Assembly (NCBI RefSeq): GCF_030867145.1
Contig: NC_134431.1
Span: 10,927,089 to 10,991,088, forward strand
Direction: 5' to 3'
Length of the DNA: 64,000 nt
Origin: Opisthocomus hoazin
Taxonomy: Eukaryota; Chordata; Aves; Opisthocomiformes; Opisthocomidae
Shown piece after piece: positions 1 to 11,300 of the stretch; within the stretch, counting starts at the first letter, position 1, and every line of letters starts with the position of its first letter. The notes under the pieces were generated by a model, which was not told the DNA's origin, ran no database searches, and saw only the letters and a program-made list of their open reading frames with translations. The position numbers and the translations under genes are program-made.

Positions 1-3000
1 CTTATATTTGATACTCCTTCTTTTTTTTGATACGCATGTTGAACCTCTAGCATCCTTGCCAGTTTGTAAAAACACAGGTTAGCGGTTCTGAATCCATTGA
101 ACCTTCTTGCAGAACTTGCCCCAGGGAAATGATGTGTCTGTAAATCGTGTTTTATTATGGTTCCACAGGCCAGCTGCTAACTGCTTATCTTTGTCTCACG
201 GAATTCCAGTCTGGGAACCTCTTTCCTGAAGCCCTAGGTGTGAAAACTGGTTTCATCACCGGGCAAAAGAGAGGAAGGGGTCATTTCGTTTGGTTCGCTA
301 GGGTTTGCTAACTTGTCCGGAATATACCAACCTCAGTTTTATTTTTTCTCACCACTGAGCTGTTCAGTTTAGAGTGGTTAATGTCACTTGTGATCCTTTT
401 ATGTTACTCTGTGTTAACATATGGGATTGAAGGCTGAAAAAATAATAGATGCTTTCAAACAAGTCCCTGCGACAACTAGAATTTCCACAGTATCTTTGAC
501 TCTAGCAACGTTTTTTTTCTTCTGACAAAAGAATACTTTTACAAAATAACAAAATAACGAGAATCTGTGCTTGTTTAATTGGTACAGGTTGAACTGCAGT
601 GTATGCAAGGATTAGGTCTCGCTGTCCTACGTGCAATGTGCCATTCCTGGTTTGTGTTGTAATTCATCATTCATACTCTGGTTGTGCTGTCTCCTTACTG
701 ACTTTGGTGCTGTTGGTTTGCTATCTCCTTGAGCTTAGTCTTGCTGACTTGAATTAGAAACCAAAGCTCAATCAAACCTTCCCTCCTTATCTCCTCCTCT
801 AATTAGCATAATAAAATCTAGGAAGAGGAGTACAGGTTTTTTCCCCGTGGGCGGCTGTGCTCTGGTCCTTCTGCTGAGCACTTGGCTACATCTTGAGAAG
901 GATGAAGTAAAATATATTGCACAAGGGGAAATAAATCTTATTTTATAATGTCGGGTTTCAGACCAGTCCTGCTTTCTCTGGCTCATGAGGTTGCTGTACC
1001 AAGAGAATCATTTCCCTTTGTGATGTGCCGACTCCTCTGTCACTGTGGTTCTGCAGACTGCTGCAGAATGTCTATTCTTGAATCATATTTGCATATCATT
1101 TCATTTCATTGCAGGCTGCTTGCTGGAAGATCAGCTCTCTTGTGTCTTGTATTGGTCGTTTGCTTTTACCCTCAAAGAAAGCTTAGATTTGTTCTGTGTC
1201 TGCCCTGACCTTGTGTTGATAGTTTCTGTATTTGGTCTGTAAAACTTCTCCCTCTTTCTGGCTACGTCCCAAACTGTGTTTATATTTACAGTAGTTATCT
1301 AGAATTTAGCTCTAAGAGTGGCTTTTCGATAGTTGTTTCTCAGACCAACATTGGCAAACAAGTTAGCTACCTTATCTTTGGAAAGTCCAGGCTCAAATTT
1401 TAATCTGATGTAGTTTACCTGAGTATGAACCTCACCTGAGACAGATCACTAATCTGTTTCTTCACATGTGCTTTATGAGAGGAGGGGATTTTGCCTATCA
1501 TTGACTCAAAATAATTCGATAGAACAACCTGGGAATTCATCTGCTTCAGCTCCTTCATTATGTATTCATTCTGTGTTTTTGTTTAACATTAGGAAATACA
1601 AGTCTGACTCCATTCACAGGGATCCTGCCTGAGTGTCTGTGCTCACTTTCATTGGATATAAAGTACATACTGTAAAGATAACAGAATGTGTTTGTGTCTA
1701 CAGTTGTGTCACTGCTGGGGCAGGTGTTTGTATATATCTTTGGTGGATGTAGTGCTGAGACCAGTAATACAGGAGTTACTGTTGGTTTGTTTACAATAGA
1801 AAGCTACTACTGTTTTGATATGTCTATTTGATCTCCTATTACAGAGCACTGATAGCACTATAAAAGCACTTAATCTGCAGGTGCTTATTCTGGTAATAAA
1901 AATACCATAAAATCTTACTGTGAGTCATTTTATATGTATATAGCTTTGTCTACACACAGCTTTTAAAAACACAACTTCTTTAAAAAAACAAACAAAAACA
2001 AGTGAGTCATATGATTATCAGTAAAACATCTGAATACCTATTAGAGTTTATAAAGCATGGTCTGTGGATTAAATGACTTATAGCAGGCATTTATGCTTGA
2101 TTTGAGAGTGTAGATTAAATCTCAAAACGCTCAGAAAATTCCCTGCAGTATTAGCCCAACTCCAGATTCTTGCCATTCTAGCTAAAAGATCCTTACCCTT
2201 TATGGAGTTGAAGGAAGAGTATTTTCTAGTTCAGTCTTTGGAACAAAAATCACCTTTGGAGAGATCATCATTCCTCTATATTCTTTAAGTCTATTAAAAT
2301 TGTAGGCAGGATAGCTTTAATCCAGAGTGAACCAAGTTCTCACTGTAGTTGACAAAGAAAACTTGTATACAATTGGGCTCAACTGCCTCTCTTATTTCTC
2401 TTGTCAGTGGATTACTGCTCTGTTTTACAAATTTGGATGGCTATTTGGGTGTTTTAGTGGAGGTTTTCTTGATTTTGCTTTTATCTTTCCCTTCAGAGAG
2501 CTCTTTCCAGTTGTCTTATCCATCATTTTTGGCTTGTACATTCCATTAGCTATAGTGCTCTGCTTGGAGGTATATGTTATTGCCACCTGACACAGCACTT
2601 GCAGTTGTTTATATATGAAATTGGGTAATTCTTGCTAATACAACACGTAGCAGGGTTTCAGCTAAGGTTCAGGCTCTCGCATGGATTCAGAAACAAGCTT
2701 GGTTGTATTAGGTAATGAAAGCCCCATAAAATCTTTCCTATATTAGGGCACTTACTATTGTGGAAACTGATGGGCTAGGAAGCAGAGGCTTTCTCTGAGA
2801 TGCCTACACAATAAAGTTGTGTGAAAATTCTTGCTGTCCTGAGAACTGTCATCCTGACTCCCTGTTGAAGGCAAGATATTAGAAGTGGTGTACTCAAAGA
2901 CGTGACCCAGGACAGCCATTTCTTTGTTTCTGTGTTAGTGCTAGTCTGCATTGCAAACTGAATTGTATTATCTAAGTGTAAACAGTCCTTTGCAGTTCAT

Positions 3001-3504
3001 AGCTAAGAGTGACCCTTCTGTTACCCCTCAGTTAGGACTACTTGCCATAGGCTAACTCAAATACTTTTCAAAAACTAGTAAGTAGTAGGAGTTAGCTCTT
3101 CTCCAGCAAAATCAAAGCTTGACGGATGGTATAGAGGCAGTTTTCATTTTAAATCCATTATTTTCCCGTGTGTCTACAGTATTTCATAACAGAAAGTAGA
3201 TGATCTCTTGGGAGGAAGACTGTGAAAATTTGGGGAGAAGCGGGAAGGATCTGGTTGCAGTTTTGGTGTGGCAATCTTGTCATCTGCTATTGGGGTTTTT
3301 TGTTGTCTCATGGATTACTTGAGAAAGTAAGTTATTTTCCCAGCTGTACTTTATAACATACTGCAAAAGGGCCCTTGTGATCTTTTTTTTAAATAGGTGT
3401 TTTTTGCAATAATCACATGAAAAAAATAGTGAATTGAAAAATATAATGTAGTGTTTATCTTCAAGATTCATCCTCATGTGAGATGCTTTTTTTTTTTCAT
3501 GCAG
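1..3504 (+). other. BCAS4: BCAS4 intron (5' part outside window)
   Basis: This stretch precedes the first recognisable BCAS4 exon. All open frames in it are short (under 90 codons) and none resembles a known protein. The human gene has an N-terminal coding region ahead of the 3505 exon. I searched for its acidic and leucine-rich segment here and did not find it, so that exon and the promoter should lie left of the window. I see no recognisable young repeat; a short A-rich tract lies near 1980-2005. Confidence 0.6.
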
Positions 3505-3606
3505 ATTAGAAGTGATACATCAGAGATCCTGGACGAGACCATTCCGCTCATCAAAGACAAGGTGGTGGAAATGAACCACGTCTATGCCAAAGTTGATAAA
3601 TTAGAG
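3505..3606 (+). CDS. BCAS4: BCAS4 internal coding exon A
   Basis: This exon is 102 bases (34 codons, phase 0 at both ends). A T-rich tract and CAG acceptor end at 3504, and a GTTTGT donor begins at 3607. It encodes IRSDTSEILDETIPLIKDKV followed by VEMNHVYAKVDKLE. Human BCAS4 has a clearly related stretch with the same IRSDTS start and YAKVD(K/R)LE end. BCAS4 belongs to the cappuccino/BLOC1S4-like family, small coiled-coil proteins linked to the BLOC-1 lysosome-related organelle complex. The heptad-like spacing of hydrophobic residues fits a coiled coil. The human gene was named for amplification and overexpression in breast cancer; its cellular role is poorly defined. The exon joins in frame to the one at 5965. 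Confidence 0.9.
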
Positions 3607-5964
3607 GTTTGTTCATTGCATTAGAAAATTTACATCCTTCTTTTTGTGTGTTTTATAGGTCAACTGTCCAGGTATTTATATGAAGCACTCAGATGTTTAT
3701 TGTCCTCTATTGTCTTATGTTTGTTTTTAAATCAGTGTGTTTATCCCATGGTTAAGCACGTATGGATGTTTATGGTTTTGGAACATCACTGAGTAATTTA
3801 TTGCTGTGTATTCTACAATTCCTAGTGGTGGATTAAAAGCATTCGTTGTGATTTTGATGTTAACAATAATGCTAATAATGTTAATTTGTTTTGTGACTTG
3901 AAGGAGTATCTGTGAAACCATTTATAACTTCAAAAGTTCAAGTCTCACATCTAGTGCTGGACATACCCATTTTAAGTTGTTGATGATTCGCTTATGTAGT
4001 AGTGGAGAGATCTCTGAGCTCCCATCTTCTGTTGTGTATGTTTTGATGTTTATTGTATCCTGAATGAGGGAAGCCACTATGACTCACTAAGATGATACCC
4101 TCACCATATTTAGTAAGCTGTATGTTAAAATTTGTGTCAACTGAGGGCAAGTTTGCCTCTGGGAAGAATATAATGAAAACATGATGAGATAAATTATGTA
4201 ATGTTTAAAATCAGTTTTAACTGACTCAAAGTGAAAGAAACCAAGTGTTTGTGGTGTTAAATCTGATAGGCAGTGCTTAAGCTTCAGGCTCTACCCCTGT
4301 ACAACGTAATATCCTCTGGTAAGGTTTACTACGCTGGGAGGGGCAAGGCAATTGACTTAGCTTTTGGCAAGTTCTCTTTATGTGCAATTCATTTTTTGTA
4401 GTCTGCATTTTTCACCTACATTTGATAACAGACTTATCAAACCACTTCATATTTTATGGACTTACACAGCACCAGAAGAAAGCTTCAGACAGGAAACTGA
4501 GGCAAGGCATTTTAGAACAAAAGTGGGAGTCAACTGTTAACCTGCTTAGAAGTCTGTCTAGTTTTCAGAACTGATTACCCCAGTCCAAGAAATAGCTAGT
4601 GGATTTTCAGCATTCTTGACAATTTGACCATACTTGAATGCATACTTAAGCTAGGACTGTGAAAAATGGCTAAATGAATCAGGTATCAAACCAGCTGTTT
4701 CTGGGAGAGTCTCACGCATTTAGGTCTTTTTGCAAATTCCATACTTATAGGTGGTTGGGATTTTGGGGGGAGTGTATGGCAGGGTTTTTGTCTTTGAACA
4801 GTACTCCTTATTGCTTTTTTCCCTCTAATACAGGGAAAGGAACCCCCCACACACACACTTCCTGACCCCATTCCCTTAGTACAGCTGAAGGGATGTAGTA
4901 ATTTGGAATATGAAGAAAACACTCTTTTGCTAGGCTACAGGTTGTCCTTGAATAATGCAGCAGAATTTTGTTGAGAGGCTTTTATTGGTTATCAAGGGAG
5001 GATAATACCTTGATGGGCTGGGAATCAGTTTTTCTCCCCAACATTTCCAGCTGTAATGGCAGTAATCTGAGAGCGCAAGATTAAACTGGCAATTTGAGCA
5101 GTAGTTAATACTTTAATTAGAACTTTTAAATTTAAAGCTTAGCATCCATGGGGATTTTCAAGGGAGAAATTAACTTGTACTCCCAAGAGTAGGAAAGGAC
5201 AGGGCTTTTTTGTAATGGTTACATAGGATGAGAATCTGCTGGGTTTTAATTTTGATGTTGCCACTGGTACATTTTGGGCAATTAATTTACCTGTTCAGCC
5301 TCACCTTCCCCATGCTTAAAATGGGCAGTGCTCAACTTCTCAAAAAAAACCCAACAAACCACAAACCTGAAGCTTAATCATTAATAGAGAATGTCAAAAC
5401 TCTTTACAAACTGTTCTGTATTTTGACAAATAAATACTGTGTTCTTTCTAGTTGGCTTTCCCTTATGGCTCAAATTTCAGCTGAAACTGAATACATGTAT
5501 GTTTTAGGTCAGTAATTCCTGACATTTTTTCAGCTAAAATCATCTGTCGTTATCTTTTCCCTGGCTTTCTCTCTCTCCTACTGCTTTGACCACTTTCTCA
5601 CTCCCGCCAGTAGTAGTAGTGTCTTTGTGGGTTCTGAAGAGCTTTTCACCTCACTGCTGAAATGTTGCCAAACCTTTAGACACTATGCGAGTGCTTACAT
5701 GCTCTGTGCTGAAACGGGAGTGAAAGTCTGCGCTTAGCTAAGGAGAAAAATTAGCCTTGGGTCATGACCAGTGGTTCTTCTCACGGCTGTAAATACCTGT
5801 ACCCTGCTTAAGGGTATGTGCCCCTTGGATATTTATATGAGCAATAGTATACTCTGAAATCTTGTTAAAGCTTTTTCTTTGACTTCTGGTCTCTAGCTAG
5901 GATAATGTTAAAACCCAGCACCAATGCTTTTAATTTTCATTAGGTGTTTTTCATCTCTCCACAG
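3607..5964 (+). other. BCAS4: BCAS4 intron between exons A and B
   Basis: This is a 2.36 kb intron with a GT start and CAG end. It contains one recognisable old repeat, a MIR-like fragment at about 5235-5340. No other coding or RNA feature could be supported. Confidence 0.8.
5235..5340 (+). repeat. MIR (CORE-SINE) relic
   Basis: The order of short words matches the MIR consensus: 'tgccact', then 'ttgggca' with an AT-rich stretch, then 'cagcctca', then 'taaaatggg'. These correspond to the MIR motifs around 'ctgccact', 'ttgggcaagt', 'tgcctcagttt' and 'tgtaaaatgggg'. The copy is heavily diverged, as expected for a repeat that predates the amniote split. It was identified by eye only. Confidence 0.5.
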
Positions 5965-6099
5965 GCATTTGTTAAAATGGTTGCCCACCATGTTTCCTTC
6001 CTAGAAGAGCAAGTGCTTGAAGCAGAGAAGAGCCATGGCACCTTTCTTAATACTGTTTGCAACTTATTTCCGTGTGTGACTATATCATCATTTAAAAAC
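5965..6099 (+). CDS. BCAS4: BCAS4 internal coding exon B
   Basis: This exon is 135 bases (45 codons, phase 0 at both ends). The acceptor is TCTCCACAG ending at 5964 and the donor GTGAGT begins at 6100. The peptide begins AFVKMVAHHVSFLEEQVLEA and continues EKSHGTFLNT. Human BCAS4 reads very similarly from AFVKMV to the HGAF stretch, so orthology is secure. The first half continues the coiled coil of exon A. The second half, ending SSFKN, aligns loosely with human PSFRN. Reading through the donor would add about 46 residues before a stop at 6235-6237, but these have no family resemblance, so I treat the donor as used. Confidence 0.9.
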
Positions 6100-7869
6100 G
6101 TGAGTATATTTAAAATTCTTTCCAGCAGATGGGAAAGTGATGTTAAATACCCTTTCTGTATCAAATGTGGCCTTACAGCCTATTTAATTATTAATTTTAA
6201 GTGGTGTAAAAGAACTAGCTGCAGTTTGCTTCTGTAAATGGATTTATTTTACTTTTTAAAATATTTTCAATAATATTCTCTTCTCTTAAGAGTTGCTGAT
6301 TAGGCATTGAGTAGTTCCAACATTAATTTTTGAAGATCCCTACATTTTGCTCCTGAATGTAAAGATTTTCTCTGTATATGTATGTGCTAATAGGAAGCTT
6401 GTTATACATCATCTCGCAGTGAGAGACAGAAGCATATATTGTTCTTTCTATTTAGTCGTTTTTATGTCAGTTATGTCGAAATTACTTTATAGGGTCATCT
6501 GTGGATGAGCACTAGAGGGGGATGAGAACTCTTTCAGTGAGTTTTAGCAGTATTTGCTGATAGAAGAAGAATGTTGAGAGTTAGGGATAATGAGATCTGA
6601 TGTGGACTCGAGGAAGCTTTGCGTACTCTTCATCCTTCCTGTCCCTGTTCTTTTCCAAGAATGTCTTCATACCACTTACCTTTGCACTCTGTTTTCCTTC
6701 TGTAAGCTCCCAGGTCATTCTCTAAATCTGTCGTTTCCCCAGCAATTCATCACGATCTCCAATTAGCCCTTCCATTCCTCCCTCTCCATCTCGATGTGAA
6801 TTTACCATGTTTTCAGTCTTAGCATACCTCTGTCAGGATCCTTATTTCAGTCTCAGCTACCTCCCTGCTCTCTTTTGCCGCTTCTGTATTTCTGCCATAA
6901 TGTTTTCCTCCTCGTTTTCTTCCAGGGTGCTTCTGTGCCAGCATGCATAATACTGGGTAGGCAATAATACACAAGTAGCGGTGATCATGTATGTTCAGCT
7001 GAACCACTTCAAATTTTTGTGTGGTGTCATAGCAACCTATGGAAGCTTCTGTTGCAGAAGAAGTCCAGTTCAGTTTCTGCAGATCCAGGACAAACCTTAA
7101 CTGCATAAAGAGAATAATGAATATTCAGTCTGGTTAACAGAGGCATGGACAGGAGATGGTGCATACTGATTTCATCTTCAGCTGTCAAACTCCAGTGAGT
7201 CTTTAGAAAACCACAGTTTATATAGACTCACTAAAGAGCTGTAGCTTGGCCAAATTTGGTAATATTTTCATAGGAATGGGAAAAATATGTTCCTGATATG
7301 AGGGCCGTTTACTGCCAATTTAAAATCTCTGCTGTAGCTTATGAAGGCATTGGAGCTTTTCAAAAGAGCTGAGCAACACATACTTTTCCTTAATTTCATT
7401 ATCTGAATTGGCTTGGATTTGTTCCCTAAAACTTTCCAAACATATTAAACCTGCAGCAGATACCCAGTCTGGAAAATATATCAAAGCTAGAAGATTGGCA
7501 AGGTTGGTCTGCCTGTACAAATAATGTTGTATAACTGGGATGCCAGTGAGAATGTGGAGAAAGCCAGACTATTTACTCAGAAGCTGGCTTGAGTTGGACT
7601 TGAAAACAGTATAGTGGTTTCATTTTTTTTCTTCCTTATAATCACAAAGAAAAATTTTGAAATATTGTGTAATTATGTACTCATGCTTGCAGGCATCTTG
7701 GAATTATAATATTAGTGAACAAAAGAAAAAAATTAATAGGGAATAGTGTAGCTTCCTACTGTACTGATCTTACCCCTCCTTCCCATGCTTTCCCCCCAAA
7801 ATAGTACAACTAGAAAGCATAGTGAGATAGGTAATAAGGGTGAGTATGGACAAGGAAAACTTCTCTCAC

Positions 7870-8325
7870 AAGAATTTCTAAACAGATGAAGACTCAGCCT
7901 GAGGGAGGACAGGATAGGATAGAGATTCATGAAGTCATTCCGTATGTGGATCAGGTGAATAGAGAATGATTATTCACTCCCTCTCATAATTCAAGAACTA
8001 GGGTCATCTAATGAAATTATCAGCAGGCAGGTTCACAATACAAAAAGAAAGGTACTTACTTTACGCAATGTATTAATATGCCATAGGACCTAGGTCCACA
8101 GGATGTTATATGTTCCCAAAGCAATTAGACAAATTCATTGGGGAAAAAATTCCAACAACAGATATTAAAATATCTCTTTTTCAGCCACAAATTCTTGAAG
8201 ACTGGGAAATCAGTTTGTATATTTACCCTTCAAACCTTTTCCTAGGCAATCCCTTCAAATGGTCACCACTTAAGAGGGATTATTTGGCTGCATGGACCTT
8301 TGAATGATGCAGTATAGCTGCTTGC
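7870..8325 (+). mobile_element. Old CR1 LINE 3' fragment
   Basis: Word order follows the 3' part of an old CR1 (L3-like) family. It runs through a 'gaagtcat...tgtgga...gtgaatag' block, 'caagaactaggg', 'aatgaaatta', then 'ccacaggatgtt', 'ttagacaaattcat', and finally a 'gcatggaccttt...cagtatagctg' block. These match the end of the reverse-transcriptase ORF and the 3' UTR of CR1 copies known from birds, turtles and crocodilians. There are many indels and stops, so it is non-functional. The family assignment is from memory. Confidence 0.7.
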
Positions 8326-11300
8326 TAATAACTTTTACACTGTGGTTCTCACTGTAAATTCTGTCTCTGACTGACAGTGCTCTGTGTTGGTAAGGAGTTA
8401 TTGTCTTCTAGTAGAAGTGTGCAGGGAAGGACTGGATTGTTTAAGGACATAAAATGGAGTTTGAATTTCTACAGCAATTTTCCTTTTGGTTTGTTGCCTG
8501 AAATACATTAATACCTCTGCCAATTATCCAAGTTTCTGTATGCCAAATCTGTTTCTTTCTAGTTGTGCGTCCCCTTTCCCCTGTTGTGTAGGATATAATT
8601 GCAGAGATGCCCCTTTGGCATCTTTTGCCATTTGAAGATTAGGACTGTCATGACCATTTTTGTAGGCGAGTTTAACTTGTTCTGAAATAATAGTATTAAA
8701 CTTCTGTATCTACTCTCCACAGCCTCGATCAGACAGGGTAAAAAATTTTGAGAGTTCCCCTCTCTCTGAGTAGAGTGTGTGTATGTGTATATGTATTTCA
8801 GCTAAGTTTTTCCCCTTCTAATGTTATTTTAAATGTAAGAAAAATCTCATTCTCATGGTTTTGCAATTATATTTCAAGGTGCAGCAAAAACCTGTAATGT
8901 TTGTCTTTTTTCTCTTTGGCTGTGTTTTTTGACTATCCAGAAAGTTGTTTCCTATAGAATTGCAGTGCACAGTAATGCTTGGAAAGGTGTCTAATCTGTG
9001 GGAGAAAAGTGAATAATCAGAATTCACTCTTTGTGTTAGGAATATCCAGAGGTGGTCTGAAAAGAAACGACCTTATACTAAATATAAGTTACAAATATGA
9101 CTGGGTAAGTCTGACAGGTTACAAGAATGTAACACCTCCTGAGGGAAGAGAACAGAGGAAATAACTTTCTCTTGTGAAGTTTGCAGTTCCGTGGAAGAAA
9201 AGCTTTTCTTCTGTAAAGCTCAAACTTTGTATGAGAGAAACTGTGATTTCAAAGCTTTTATCCAAAGATGTTATCTGTGCCCTGACTGAATTGGGTTCAG
9301 CAATCTTAGAGAATAGACAGGAAATCTATTTTAGAAAACTTCAGCATGTGGAATTTAAAAAAATCACAGTATCTTTTCCAATGGAAGAAAACTGAATGTC
9401 AGCAACTCTTGCTGTTTTGTCATGCATCTTGTGATATCTGGCAATTTCTTAAAGCCAGAAATTTTCTTTCAATGCCGTTGGCTGAGAATCTTGACAAATA
9501 TTTATTTTTAGAGAAATTTTTAACCCTTATGTACTTGCAGGGAGAGGCTTATAAAATCTTAACCTCCAGAAAATCTGTTGCTGATGGTATGAAGAAAAAA
9601 GGTGTACATGTTTGTTAGATGTTTTTTTTTTTTTAGAGGCTTTTTATTGTCTTTTCCTTTCTGTTATATATTGTAATCTCTAGAACAGCAGCTGCGTATC
9701 TGAGATGGGGTTTGCTGTCTTGTCTTGGCTAAGGTGCTGGCTAATGTTTTTTTCCGACACCTGGGATAAATTCTGACAAATTGAACTGGGAAATTGATAA
9801 TGGGATATAAAGCATTCTATGTATTACTTTATTAGTTCCTCTGAGCTGAGTAATGAGCAAAAGTTATTGATGAGTCATACTGACGAAAGTGTCTAGGAAA
9901 GAGACCTCTACTTAACTGTTCTTTTCAGTGGTTACTAGTGTGAAGTGTGGCAGTGGACACAGACTTCTGGCTGCAGTCCCCATAGATTGACAGTAGGTTC
10001 ATTCTTTGAGAGAAGAAAGCTCGGGACTAAGGACCTATGTAGAATTAAGGTTTTTGCTTAATGTATAAGACAGCTAGCTGTGTTTGAGTTTTCATAAATA
10101 AATCTTAACAAAAATAAATCATTGGAATAAGAAATATTACCTATATTGAGATTTTGCATTTTTTAACTTTTGCATATCATCCTTCAAATGTAACTTGATG
10201 TAGGTTTCAGCCTCACTGTTTGTTATATATTACTAATTTCTCTTCTTGGAGACTCCAAAGAAGCACATATTGGACTGTCTTTACCACTGACAATGTGTGA
10301 TCACATATATGTCATGCTACTTCTTTGTGTCCTGATTTACCTCACAAGATAATGTTTAGTGTTTCCAAAATGCTATGAGATTTTTTTTGACAGCCTTGAA
10401 GAAAAATATTTGTTAAATTATTACTAAAATGTACCAGATGGGAAAGATGAGAAGAGAGAAAATAGACCAGAGTATTTAAAAACTGGGGGTGTACTATGTT
10501 CATATTTAAGACTCATTAACTTTCAAGTGCTGAATACTACTAGCCATTTTTTTAATAGTGGGGAAAACAAAAAAATCTGACAAGTATTTAAATATTTAAT
10601 GTTAAGAACTTGGGTGGGGTCTTCAGCTTATTTTACCTGCAGCTTCGCTTGAAGTTGATCCAGTTCCATCCTGATTTGGACTGATTCACTAACTGTTTTG
10701 GGAGCCCCAGAGAGGTCATGCTGGTTCTGTGTTGAGAAAGAGAACACTTAAAAATGGGAAGATTCAAGTGAGGGGATGCAGTAGGCCCAGAAGTCAAGAT
10801 TTCAGCTACCCGTGGCGTTAGCCCTCGTTCACCTGCTTCTTTGAGGGAGCCTGCACAATTCTCAAAGTGAATCCAGAGTTTCTTGCCAGTTTACTGAGTC
10901 TGGGGTATAGCGGAAGAGCTTGAAAGAGGCTGCCACACTGTGCTTGAACATCAAGCAGTGCCACTGGTTTGGAGGAGCAGATGAGAGTGCTTGGGGCTTG
11001 AACACTGCACGCAGGAACGGAAATGCACACATGGACATGCCTGTGTGTTGAGAGCATCAGGGAAGGCTGGGGAAGAAGTGGGAGTTTGGGCTGGTGGGAT
11101 CCAGCAGGCACACATACAACACTACTGACAATAACAGTAGGCAGTTTTCAAGTGTGCTGGAACAGAGGTCAAAATACAAAATGTTGCCTGTTCCCACTTG
11201 AACCAGTTTTGTTTGAATGCACTTAGAGCAGGTGTAAAAAGTCTTTGTGCTAGCAATATCATTGTTAGACTGTCCAAAGCAGCACAGCACAGTGGCACAT

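Noticed and set aside
6100..6237. Read-through extension of BCAS4 exon B to a stop at 6235-6237
   Set aside because: A good GTGAGT donor sits at 6100 and the extension has no similarity to BCAS4. It would need intron retention.
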